Below the pieces are notes generated by a model that saw nothing but the letters and a program-made list of their open reading frames with translations, was not told the DNA's origin and did no database searches. Of a stretch of DNA of 64,000 nt, positions 34,887 through 42,336 are shown in pieces. A program made the translations under genes and the position numbers. How positions within the stretch are numbered: the stretch's first letter is position 1; the number at the start of each line of letters is the position of its first letter. Source of the stretch: Lysobacter enzymogenes (lineage in GTDB: Bacteria > Pseudomonadota > Gammaproteobacteria > Xanthomonadales > Xanthomonadaceae). The stretch spans positions 5,716,501-5,780,500 of the forward strand of contig NZ_CP067395.1 of NCBI RefSeq assembly GCF_017355525.1, in the 5' to 3' direction.

Positions 34887-35480
34887 ATGAAGCCGCACCG
34901 CAAGCCCGGCGCCTGGACCTTCTTTCGCCAGTGGCTGAAGAACCCGTTGCGAGTGGCCGCGGTGGCGCCGTCCAGCGCCGAACTGGCCGCGGCGATGATC
35001 GCCGAACTGCCCGACGACGCGGCCCGGGTGATCGAACTCGGCGGCGGCACCGGCGCGATCACCCGCGCCTTGCTCGACGCCGGCATCGCCGACGCCGACC
35101 TGCTGGTGCTGGAGCTCAACGAAGAACTGCACGCGCACCTGCAAGTGCGCTTCCCGCAGGTGCCGGTGCTGCTCGGCGACGCGCGCATGCTTCCGCAACT
35201 GGCGCGCGAGCAGGGCTACCTGGCCGGCGGCCCGGCCGACGCGATCGTATCCGGTCTGGGCTTGCTGACCATGCCGCATCCCTTGCAGCGCGACATCATC
35301 GCCGCCGCGTTCCAGTGCCTGCGCCCGGGCGGCGTGTTCGTGCAATTCACCTACGGCCCGGCCGCGCCGGTCGCCGACGCGGTCGCGCGGCAGCTGTCGC
35401 TGCGCGTGCGCCGCGGCGAATTCGTTCTGCGCAACGTGCCGCCGGCGACGGTGTACGTCTACACCCGCGAGCCGGGCTGA
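34887..35480 (+). CDS. PmtA-like phospholipid N-methyltransferase
   Basis: 197 residues. The N-terminal FFRQWLKNPLRVAAVAPSS amphipathic segment and motif I VIELGGGTGAITRALL (about 46-61), LVLELNEELHAHL, AIVSGLGLLTMP and FVQFTYGPAAP match the PmtA family that methylates phosphatidylethanolamine toward phosphatidylcholine. Related proteins can also be dimethyladenosine-like enzymes, so the lipid substrate is inferred. CGGAG precedes the start at 34887; an in-frame ATG at 34836 is less likely. It lies 100 bases after rlmKL. Confidence 0.82.
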   Translation: MKPHRKPGAWTFFRQWLKNPLRVAAVAPSSAELAAAMIAELPDDAARVIELGGGTGAITRALLDAGIADADLLVLELNEELHAHLQVRFPQVPVLLGDARMLPQLAREQGYLAGGPADAIVSGLGLLTMPHPLQRDIIAAAFQCLRPGGVFVQFTYGPAAPVADAVARQLSLRVRRGEFVLRNVPPATVYVYTREPG

Positions 35481-35527
35481 GGCGCGCGGCCGCGGTTTTC
35501 TGTCGGAGAGTCACCTGCGAGGTTTGC

Positions 35528-35962
35528 ATGGACGAGCAACGCGCACTACAGGCCCAGCAAGTGTTCTCCGGGTTCGCCGAGGCGATGAACGCCTGGGAAG
35601 TCGAGGCCTATGCGCTCAGCCGGCCCGAGAACGGCGGGCTGGAGGCGCACCTGGCGCCGATCCGGGCCGGGCTCGTCGCGATCTACGACCGGTTCCTGAC
35701 CGTGAGAGAGCGCAAGATCGGCCGCCTGGCCGGCCCCGATGTCGGCTATCCGCCCGAATACGACCCGGCCAACGAGCGCGTGGTCGCGGTGCAGGACCTG
35801 GGCAAGAAGTTCGTGCTGGAGACCGTGTGGACCCATCCGGTCATGCGCGATTATTCGCGGCAGCAGCGCTACACGCTGGTGTTCGCCCGTGAGGCGTGGC
35901 GGATCGACAAGAAGGAAGTCCTGCGTGCGACAACGGGCAAGTGGACGAATCAGACGTTCTGA
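35528..35962 (+). CDS. NTF2-like hypothetical protein
   Basis: 144 residues. A helical N-terminus (QQVFSGFAEAMNAWEVEAYA) then strands ERVVAVQDLGKKFVLETVW and QQRYTLVFAREAWRIDKKEV suggest an NTF2/SnoaL-type cone fold, as in some NTF2-fold immunity proteins. No catalytic residues are evident. No toxin is adjacent. GAGG lies upstream of ATG 35528. It is 47 bases after the PmtA-like gene, so cotranscription is likely. Confidence 0.7.
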   Translation: MDEQRALQAQQVFSGFAEAMNAWEVEAYALSRPENGGLEAHLAPIRAGLVAIYDRFLTVRERKIGRLAGPDVGYPPEYDPANERVVAVQDLGKKFVLETVWTHPVMRDYSRQQRYTLVFAREAWRIDKKEVLRATTGKWTNQTF

Positions 35963-35983
35963 CGAACCGCCGCGTCGGCCCCC

Positions 35984-36081
35984 TGTAGGAGCGGCGCGAG
36001 CCGCGACCGCGCCAACCCGGCTACGGCGCAGCTTGCGGCGCGATCGGATACCCCGCAGTCGCGGCTTGCGCCGCTCCTACA
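35984..36081. repeat. REP-like inverted pair
   Basis: Two inverted copies of the TGTAGGAGCGGCGCGAGCC element, right copy of the GGCTTGCGCC variant, after the NTF2-like gene; possible transcript end. Confidence 0.85.
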
Positions 36082-36206
36082 GGAGGCTCCGGCCGAGTTC
36101 GTTCTGTTTTTGTTACAGATGATTGCGGTTATCGTTGTATCGTTCTGAAAATGCAGTGGCATCCTGTGCCCAGCGCCAGTCCGGCGATCCCTCAGGAGCA
36201 AGATCC

Positions 36207-37064
36207 ATGGCCACCACCGCCACCACTTACGCCCGCGTCGGCCGCAAGCTGCGCGGCCAGGCCACCTCCGACGGCGCCGGCGTGCGCCTGACCCGGGTCA
36301 TCGGCGGGCCGCAGCTGCCCGACCTCGATCCGTTCCTGCTGCTCGACGAGTTCGGCACCGACCAGCCCGAGGATTATCTCGCCGGCTTCCCCGAGCATCC
36401 GCACCGCGGCTTCGAGACGGTGACCTACATGCTCGACGGCCGCATGCGCCATCGCGACAACCACGGCAACGAAGGCGTGCTGGTGCCCGGCAGCGTGCAG
36501 TGGATGACCGCCGGCCGCGGCCTGGTGCATTCGGAGATGCCCGAGCAGGAGGAAGGCCGCATGCGCGGCTTCCAGCTGTGGGTGAACCTGCCGGCGCGCG
36601 AGAAGATGACCGAGCCCAAGTACCAGGAGTTCGCGCCGGAGCGCATCGTCCAACTGGCGCCGGCCGAGGGCGTGCAGGTCAAGCTGATCGCCGGCCGCAT
36701 CGGCGAGGCGCGCGGGCCGATCTCGCAGCCGGCGACCGACCCGGTCTATCTCGATGTCGAACTGCAAGCCGGCGCGGTGTGGGAGTACGAATTGCCCGAA
36801 GGCCACAACGCGTTCGCCTACGTGTACGAAGGCGGCGTGTCGGTCGGCGACGGCGAGGATGCGCGTGCGGTCGCGGCGCAGGAAATGGCGGTGTTGGCGG
36901 GCGGTTCGACGCTCAAGCTCGGCAACGGCGATGCGGCCAGCCGGTTGATCGTGATCGCGGGGCGTCCGTTGCGCGAGCCGGTGGCGCGGTATGGTCCGTT
37001 CGTGATGAACACGAAGCAGGAGATCATGCAGGCGTTCGTCGATTTTCAGGAAGGCAAGTTCTGA
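36207..37064 (+). CDS. Pirin family protein
   Basis: 285 residues. The pirin cupin motifs are present: FPEHPHRGFETVTYMLDG with the metal-binding HPH near 67, MRHRDNHGNEGVLVPGSVQWMTAGRGLVHSE with His ligands near 86 and 118, and a second cupin half (FAYVYEGGVSVGD). Bacterial pirins may act as quercetinases or redox-responsive partners; which applies here is unknown. CAGGAG upstream of ATG 36207; a start at 36123 lacks one. A second pirin is at 39389-40249. Own terminator follows. Confidence 0.93.
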   Translation: MATTATTYARVGRKLRGQATSDGAGVRLTRVIGGPQLPDLDPFLLLDEFGTDQPEDYLAGFPEHPHRGFETVTYMLDGRMRHRDNHGNEGVLVPGSVQWMTAGRGLVHSEMPEQEEGRMRGFQLWVNLPAREKMTEPKYQEFAPERIVQLAPAEGVQVKLIAGRIGEARGPISQPATDPVYLDVELQAGAVWEYELPEGHNAFAYVYEGGVSVGDGEDARAVAAQEMAVLAGGSTLKLGNGDAASRLIVIAGRPLREPVARYGPFVMNTKQEIMQAFVDFQEGKF

Positions 37065-37108
37065 GGTGTGCGGCTGCGGACGAAGGCCGCGTACGAGAGC
37101 GATAGAGG

Positions 37109-37135
37109 AAGGCCACGCTTCGGCGTGGCCTTTTC
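37109..37135 (+). terminator. Rho-independent terminator of the pirin gene
   Basis: Stem AGGCCACGC/GCGTGGCCT with a TTCG loop followed by TTTTCG; 45 bases after the pirin stop. Confidence 0.8.
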
Positions 37136-37180
37136 GTTGCGGTTTTCTTTGAGGCGAGCGGAAAGGTCCGTATCCCCTCC

Positions 37181-37334
37181 TGTAGGAGCGACGCAAGTCG
37201 CGACCGCGAAAACACAACTACGACGAAACCTGCGCAATGGCTGCGCTTCCGCAGTCGCGACTCGCGTCGCTCCTACAGCCGGACACGAAGTTTGCCGAAG
37301 CCCCTGTAGGAGCTGCGCGAGCTGCGACCGCGAC
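37181..37334. repeat. Diverged REP-like triplet
   Basis: Three copies of a diverged element (TGTAGGAGCGACGCAAGTCGC, GCGACTCGCGTCGCTCCTAC and TGTAGGAGCTGCGCGAGC). The first two form an inverted pair; the third is a further direct copy. Confidence 0.8.
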
Positions 37335-37437
37335 AACTGAACTACCGCGCCCTTGTCTTTCCGTGTTGATTTCGCCGTTGGCGGTGTGTCGTGTGACGAC
37401 CAGCGAAGATCAACGGCTTCCGTCCGCAAGCGGCCGG

Positions 37438-37478
37438 GTCACTTTCTTTGTCTTGCCAAAGAAAGTAACCAAAGAAAG
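37438..37478. repeat. Inverted repeat with CTTTCTTTG arms
   Basis: GTCACTTTCTTTG and CAAAGAAAGTAAC (37438-37450, 37457-37469) form a near-perfect 13-bp dyad around TCTTGC, and a further CAAAGAAAG copy follows at 37470-37478. Elements of this look are known as dispersed repeats in Xanthomonadaceae; copy number cannot be judged here. Confidence 0.6.
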
Positions 37479-37785
37479 GCGCTTTCCTTGTCTTCGAATC
37501 AAGAGCCACTATGGTTCGGAGCTTGCGCAGGGATGCGGGACAAGGGCCATCCTGGCCCGGTCCCGCACGCGCGCATCCATGCGCGCGCCCTTCGGGTCTC
37601 TGTTTGTCTGTGGCGAGTTCGCAGCGGCGGGGGGAGCGAAGGGCAACGGCAACGGCAAGATCGAAATGGATTGCGGTTTTTGCTGGAATGATGGATTAGG
37701 ACGAGGCTTCGGAAGTTACGGCAGTGCCGCCTCGCTTCAGCGGACTACGCACGCGCACAACTCGCGCGACTGCCTCGCCGCCATG

Positions 37786-37815
37786 AAAAAAGCCGCGCAT
37801 CGGCGCGGCTTTTTT
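37786..37815. terminator. Bidirectional terminator after aqpZ
   Basis: Stem GCCGCGC/GCGCGGC with ATCG loop flanked by A6 on the left and T6 on the right, so it can serve as a terminator on either strand. It lies 18 bases past the aqpZ stop codon. Confidence 0.9.
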
Positions 37816-37833
37816 CTTGACGCATGCGGACGA

Positions 37834-38547
37834 TCAATCGTCCTTGCCCAACCACCGATACACCGCGCCGCCGATCAGCCCGCCCAGGATCGGCGCGACC
37901 CAGAACATCCACAGCTGCCCCAGCGCCGCGGCGCCGGCGAACAGCGCCACGCCGGTCGAACGCGCCGGGTTCACCGAGGTGTTGGTCACCGGAATGCTGA
38001 TCAGGTGGATCAGGGTCAGGCCCAGGCCGATCGCGATCGGGGCGAAGCCGGCCGGCGCGTTCTTGTGGGTCGCGCCGAGGATGATGACCAGGAACATCGC
38101 GGTCATGACCACTTCGGTCAGGAACGCCGCGCTCGCCGAATAGCCGCCCGGCGACATCAGGTCGTAGCCGTTGCTGGCGAAGGTGCCGGCGGCGTTGGGA
38201 TCGATGCTGAAGCTGCCGGTGCCGCTGGCGATGTGGAACAGCACGAAGCCGGCGAGGATCGCGCCGAGCACCTGGGCGACGATGTACGGCACCAGGTCCT
38301 TGGCCGGGAAGCGGCCGCCGGCCCACAGGCCGAAGCTGACCGCCGGGTTGAAGTGGCCGCCGGAGATGTGGCCCAGCGCGTAGGCGCCGGTCAGCACGGT
38401 CAGGCCGAACGCCAGCGCCACGCCGAGCAGGCCGATGCCGAGCGGATTGCCGGCGCCGCCGAAGTTGGCCGCGAGCACGGCGCTGCCGCAACCGCCGAGC
38501 ACCAGCCAGAAGGTACCGATGAACTCCGCACCCAGTCGCTTGATCAT
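37834..38547 (-). CDS. aqpZ: Aquaporin Z
   Basis: 237 residues, six transmembrane helices. The two NPA half-helices are present: [13 protein letters not shown] near 65 and [15 protein letters not shown] near 187, the second followed by the selectivity-filter Arg. This is the water-selective type: no glycerol-facilitator insertion. It mediates water flow across the inner membrane during osmotic change. Monocistronic with a terminator 18 bases past the stop. Confidence 0.97.
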   Translation of the reverse strand: MIKRLGAEFIGTFWLVLGGCGSAVLAANFGGAGNPLGIGLLGVALAFGLTVLTGAYALGHISGGHFNPAVSFGLWAGGRFPAKDLVPYIVAQVLGAILAGFVLFHIASGTGSFSIDPNAAGTFASNGYDLMSPGGYSASAAFLTEVVMTAMFLVIILGATHKNAPAGFAPIAIGLGLTLIHLISIPVTNTSVNPARSTGVALFAGAAALGQLWMFWVAPILGGLIGGAVYRWLGKDD

Positions 38548-38728
38548 GATGTCTTTCCTTAAGAAGGGATGGGCGACTCTCTTGCGAGAGGCAGCGGCCC
38601 CGGGATCGACGATCGCGCCTGTTCAGCAGGGAATGGCGTTAACGCAGACCCTGTTCAGCCAGGCCGATTCTCATGCTGCTCGAACTCGGAAAAATGTGCA
38701 ATGCATCACAGAATGTGCCGCTGAAGCA

Positions 38729-38765
38729 GCAAAACGATGCCACCGCCCAGAGGACGGTGGCATCG
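38729..38765 (-). terminator. Rho-independent terminator
   Basis: Stem GATGCCACCG/CGGTGGCATC (38736-38764) followed on the minus strand by GTTTTGC. Twenty-seven bases past the stop of the secreted protein at 38792-39262. Confidence 0.75.
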
Positions 38766-38791
38766 GATCATTTGCGCTGTGATGAGGCGGT

Positions 38792-39262
38792 TTACTTGCT
38801 GCTCAGTCGCGACGACTGAAATCGCAGCCCCTCGGTCTGGCCGAGGATCTCCTTGAGCTGGTCGGCCGACTGCGCCTGCAGCCAGACGTGGGCGATCTTG
38901 CCGTTGCCGACCTCGATCAGCGTCTCGCGCGCCTGCACGCCGGGCTGGCCGGCGATTTCGCTGCGGTACCAGTGGACCGGCTTGCCGTCGATGTTGGTTT
39001 CCTCGGCGCGGTTGCCGCGCTTGGGCTCGAACGGCGATTTCGACGCGATGTACAGGCCGAACGCCTCGCTGCCGTCCTCGCGCAGCGCGCGGCAGAAATC
39101 CGAGTCGGCGGTGCCGCGGTATTCCCAGTGCAGGCCGGTCGAGGCCGGCAGCATCGGGCAGTTGCCCTTGGCCGGTTCGGCTTCCTGAGCCTTGGCGCTG
39201 GCGCACAGCACGAACAGCAGTCCCAGCCACGGCAACGCGCGGCCCTTCCCCCATGACTTCAC
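38792..39262 (-). CDS. Hypothetical secreted protein
   Basis: 156 residues with a signal peptide (LPWLGLLFVLCASAKA). The mature protein has two Cys (NCPMLP, DFCRALRED) and a pattern of strands (LHWEYRGTADSDFC, GLYIASKSPFEP, ETNIDGKPVHWYRSEI, ETLIEVGNGKIAHVWLQA) suggesting a small beta-rich periplasmic domain. No family recognised. Single gene. Confidence 0.72.
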   Translation of the reverse strand: MKSWGKGRALPWLGLLFVLCASAKAQEAEPAKGNCPMLPASTGLHWEYRGTADSDFCRALREDGSEAFGLYIASKSPFEPKRGNRAEETNIDGKPVHWYRSEIAGQPGVQARETLIEVGNGKIAHVWLQAQSADQLKEILGQTEGLRFQSSRLSSK

Positions 39263-39388
39263 GACACGTCCCCCTGAAAACCGTCTGTTGGTTTAAGCAG
39301 TGTTGCGAGAGCCTTCGAGCGTGACCTTAGTCGAGTTTGCGGGGATTGACAAACGCTTGTGCAAAGTCATAGAGCAGATTCGGAAAAA

Positions 39389-40249
39389 TCATCGCTCCGG
39401 CAGCGGGATGAATTCGTGCTCGCCGGGGATCTGGCCGAAGCGGCCCGCGGCCCAGTCCTGTTTAGCCTGCTCGATCCGCTCGCGCGAGCTGGACACGAAG
39501 TTCCACCACAGGTGGCGCGGGCCGTCGAGCGGCTCGCCGCCGAGCAGCATGGCCTTGAGCGGGGTCTTGGCGCGCAGGCGCGGGCGGGTGCCCGGGTCGA
39601 GCACGATCAGGTGCTTCTCCGGCAGGTCGGCGCCGTCGAGCTGGGACTGGCCTTCCAGGATGTACAGGGCGCGCTCGGCGTGGCTGTCCTCGATGTCCAG
39701 CTCGGCGTCGGGGTCGAGGTCGATGGCGACGTACAGCGTGTCGGCGAACACCCGCACCGGCGATTCGGCGCCGAAGCCGCGGCCGGCGACGACGCGCAGC
39801 CAGGCGCCGTCGCGGCGCTGCTGCGGCAGGGTCGCGGCCGGATGGTGGTGGAAGGCCGGCGCGGTTTCCTCGAACGAGCGCGGCAGCGCCACCCAGGTCT
39901 GCAGGCCGTGCACGGCCTGGCCGGCGGCGCGCGGCGCGTCGGGGGTGCGTTCGGAATGGGCGATGCCGCGGCCGGCGGTCATCCAGTTGACGTCGCCGGG
40001 ATGGATGTCCTGGACGCTGCCGAGGGTGTCGCGATGGCCGATCGCGCCGGACCACAGGAAGGTGACCGTGGCCAGGCCGATGTGCGGATGCGGCCGCACG
40101 TCGATGCCCTGGCCGGGCGCGAATTCGGCCGGGCCCATGTGGTCGACGAACACGAACGGACCGACCGAACGCGCTTGCAGGCTGGGCACGGCGCGGCGCA
40201 CCTGGAAGCCGCCGAGGTCGTGAACGCGCGGGGCGACGAGGATGGTCAT
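39389..40249 (-). CDS. Pirin family protein (second paralogue)
   Basis: 286 residues. Pirin motifs: RPHPHIGLATVTFLWSG near 51-68, IHPGDVNWMTAGRGIAHSE near 82-100, with metal-binding His near 53, 55 and 98. A second cupin-like half follows (AERALYILEGQSQLDG). It is clearly more distant from the paralogue at 36207 than a recent duplicate. Function unknown beyond the family's proposed quercetinase or redox-sensing activity. Confidence 0.9.
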   Translation of the reverse strand: MTILVAPRVHDLGGFQVRRAVPSLQARSVGPFVFVDHMGPAEFAPGQGIDVRPHPHIGLATVTFLWSGAIGHRDTLGSVQDIHPGDVNWMTAGRGIAHSERTPDAPRAAGQAVHGLQTWVALPRSFEETAPAFHHHPAATLPQQRRDGAWLRVVAGRGFGAESPVRVFADTLYVAIDLDPDAELDIEDSHAERALYILEGQSQLDGADLPEKHLIVLDPGTRPRLRAKTPLKAMLLGGEPLDGPRHLWWNFVSSSRERIEQAKQDWAAGRFGQIPGEHEFIPLPER

Positions 40250-40446
40250 GACGGGCTCTCCTGCAGGACTGATGCAGGCAGATTGGCACGTCTTGGCTGC
40301 AATCGCGCAACCGGGGCTGCAACTCGGTGTTGCAGGCTCGGGGTGTTGCGTTGCGTTGGTTGCGCGGTGGTGCGGCGCTGCGTTTGCTTAGGAAAAAGTT
40401 AAGCGAATTGGCCGCCGGAATGAGGATTTCGCTGCGGTCGCCGCGC

Positions 40447-40830
40447 TTACTGCGCTTCGAGCTTCACCGTCGCTTGCGGCGGCTCGGCGAAATCCAGCGC
40501 TTGCAGCTCCACCGTCCAGGCGCCGGCGTGCTGGCGTGGCTCGGCCGAGGTGTCGAACGACAGCGCCGACTTGGCGCCGTCGCCGCCGGTCAATTCGAAC
40601 GCCAGCACCGCTTCGCCGGCGCGGATGCATTGCATCTGCGGGCGGCAGCGCGAGTCGTTGACGACTTCGACGAAGCGCAGCCGCGATTGGTCGGGCAGGA
40701 CGACGCTGTCGCCGGGATGCAGTTGCGCCGACTGGCCGGCGGCGAGGCTGCGGCCCGCGCCGCCGGCGTGGGCGCACGCGGACAGGGCGAGCGTGCAGGC
40801 GAGGGCAAGGGCGAACGGGACGGATTTCAT
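40447..40830 (-). CDS. Hypothetical lipoprotein
   Basis: 127 residues. Lipoprotein signal LALSACAHA. The mature domain has HPGDSVVLPDQSRLRFVEVVNDSRCRPQMQCIRAGE with two Cys (about 62 and 68) and a beta-sandwich-looking pattern. Similar small proteins occur in related genera without known function. Own ribosome site (GGAGCCTGCG upstream of ATG). Next gene upstream on the same strand starts 185 bases away. Confidence 0.72.
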   Translation of the reverse strand: MKSVPFALALACTLALSACAHAGGAGRSLAAGQSAQLHPGDSVVLPDQSRLRFVEVVNDSRCRPQMQCIRAGEAVLAFELTGGDGAKSALSFDTSAEPRQHAGAWTVELQALDFAEPPQATVKLEAQ

Positions 40831-41015
40831 CGCAGGCTCCTGGGGCCGGCATCGCGGCGGGTTGCGGCGGGCGGGTCGGCGAGAGCCGGCGCGGCCCGCG
40901 TCGTTGCGATCCTCGGCGATCCGCAGCGCGCCGTCCAGACGCGCGCGCCGCGGTTGCGCGCGGCGTCACCGATCGCGGCGACGATCGCGGCGGCGGCGCG
41001 ACCGTGCCGACGCAG

Positions 41016-41540
41016 TCAGCGGTCGCGTTCGATCCGCAAGCTGGCGCGGCCTTGCGCGTCGATGTCGACGATCATGCGCCGGTCGTACTCGGTCTCCGGC
41101 ATCGGCTCGACCGCGCAGGCGCACAGCGCGGCGGCGATGTCCGGCGCGGTGTTGCTGTGGCCGACCACCAGGGTCGCGCCGTCGCCGCGTTCGCGGCGCA
41201 ACTGCGCGGCGAATTCGGCGGCCGGGCGCTTGGCGTCGTAGACGATCGGGGTCAGCGCGTGTTCGCGCGCGGCCGGCTCGCCGGTCTGCAAGGTGCGGCG
41301 GTAGGCGGTGACGTAGACCGCGCGCAGCGGTTCCTCGCGCACGCGCGCTGCCAGGCGTTGCGCGCGCTCGCGGCCGGCCGGCGCGAGCTCGGGATCGCGC
41401 GTGCCGTCGTCGGCTTTCTCGGCGTGGCGCACCACGATGTAGCGCGCGGAGGGCGCAGACGCTGCGGGCGGTGCGCCGGCGCAGCCGGCCAGGCCCGCCA
41501 GCAGCGCGGCGGACGACAACGTTGCGGCGATTCGATGCAT
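41016..41540 (-). CDS. Histidine-phosphatase (SixA-like) lipoprotein
   Basis: 174 residues. Lipoprotein signal LAGLAGCAGA. Histidine-phosphatase superfamily motifs: RHAEKAD (nucleophile His near 39), TAYRRTLQTGEP near 99, and VVGHSNTAPDI (second His near 126). SixA-type enzymes dephosphorylate phospho-His; here the lipobox places it in the envelope, so an extracytoplasmic phosphate ester is more likely. Substrate unknown. Confidence 0.85.
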   Translation of the reverse strand: MHRIAATLSSAALLAGLAGCAGAPPAASAPSARYIVVRHAEKADDGTRDPELAPAGRERAQRLAARVREEPLRAVYVTAYRRTLQTGEPAAREHALTPIVYDAKRPAAEFAAQLRRERGDGATLVVGHSNTAPDIAAALCACAVEPMPETEYDRRMIVDIDAQGRASLRIERDR

Positions 41541-41597
41541 GGCGGCTTCCCGTGGCGATGCGGCAGCCGGCAGCTTACTGCAAGCCGTTGCGGCGGC

Positions 41598-42083
41598 TCA
41601 CTTCAGCAGATCGGCGCCGGCCTGGGCGATCTGCCCGTCCTGCGCGGCCTGCGCGCCGGACACGCCGATGCCGCCGATCACCTGATCGCCGAGCAGCAGG
41701 CGCACGCCGCCTTCGATCGGCAGCGAGTGCGGCAGGCCCAGCACGACGTTGTTGCCTGCTTCCAGCAGCTTCTGATGGAAACCGCTGTCGCGGCGGTAGT
41801 CGGCGGCGTGTACGGCCTTGCCGATGGCGACTTCGACGCTGGAGTTGGGCGTACCGTCCATGCGCTGGAAATGCAGCAGCCGGCCGGCTTCGTCGACGAT
41901 GGCGATCGACACCGACAGGTTCTGCGCGCGCGCCTTGGCTGCGGCGGCCGCGGCGATCTGCTCGGCGGCGGCGAGGTTGAGCACGGTGCGCTGCGGGAGC
42001 TGGGTCTTGAGCGGCGGGGCGGCGAGGGTCGGCATGGCGGCGAGGCAGAGGGCGGCGGCTAGAGCGAGCGAAGTGCGGAGCAT
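41598..42083 (-). CDS. Exported GlcG/HbpS-like heme-binding family protein
   Basis: 161 residues with a signal peptide (ALCLAAMPTLAAPP). The GlcG/HbpS core is evident: LSVSIAIVDEAGRLLHFQRMD, AIGKAVHAADY, GGVRLLLGDQVIGGIGVSGAQAAQDGQIAQAG. Members bind heme or small ligands and act outside the cytoplasm in some species. The gene lies 57 bases upstream of the SixA-like gene on the same strand, so cotranscription is possible. Confidence 0.85.
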   Translation of the reverse strand: MLRTSLALAAALCLAAMPTLAAPPLKTQLPQRTVLNLAAAEQIAAAAAAKARAQNLSVSIAIVDEAGRLLHFQRMDGTPNSSVEVAIGKAVHAADYRRDSGFHQKLLEAGNNVVLGLPHSLPIEGGVRLLLGDQVIGGIGVSGAQAAQDGQIAQAGADLLK

Positions 42084-42177
42084 GCGCGAAGGCTCGGCGG
42101 GAGGGTGCGCGCAGGCTAGCGGAGGGGCGGGCGGGGCGGCAGTGCTTTTTGTACTGGTGCTTGCGGCGTAGTCGAGG

Positions 42178-42288
42178 TGTCGCGGTCGCGGCTTGCGCCG
42201 CTCCTACAGGGGCTGCGGCCGGTACGCGCAAGGCCGTCGAATCCCGGTAGCTCTTGTAGGAGCGGCGCGAGCCGCGACCGCGACACCT
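42178..42288. repeat. REP-like inverted pair
   Basis: Two inverted copies of the palindromic element (left copy GGCTTGCGCC variant, right copy the common form) between mfd and the GlcG-like gene. Confidence 0.85.
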
Positions 42289-42336
42289 CGCTGGCGACGC
42301 GCGCCGGCGATCCGACGATCGCCGCGCCGCCGCCGC

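Larger units (their letters stand above)
37065..37833. other. 769-base intergenic region with several repeats
   Basis: Contains, in order, the pirin terminator, three diverged REP units (37181-37334), the CTTTCTTTG dyad element (37438-37478), a GC-rich stretch with CGCGCGCATCCATGCGCGCG near 37567, and the shared terminator at 37786. No ORF has coding character, although frames near 37440-37700 resemble the usual translations of such repeats. Confidence 0.6.

Noticed and set aside
37440..37700. Possible short ORF in the aqpZ-pirin gap
   Set aside because: Sequence reads as repeat translation, with no ribosome site and no domain.
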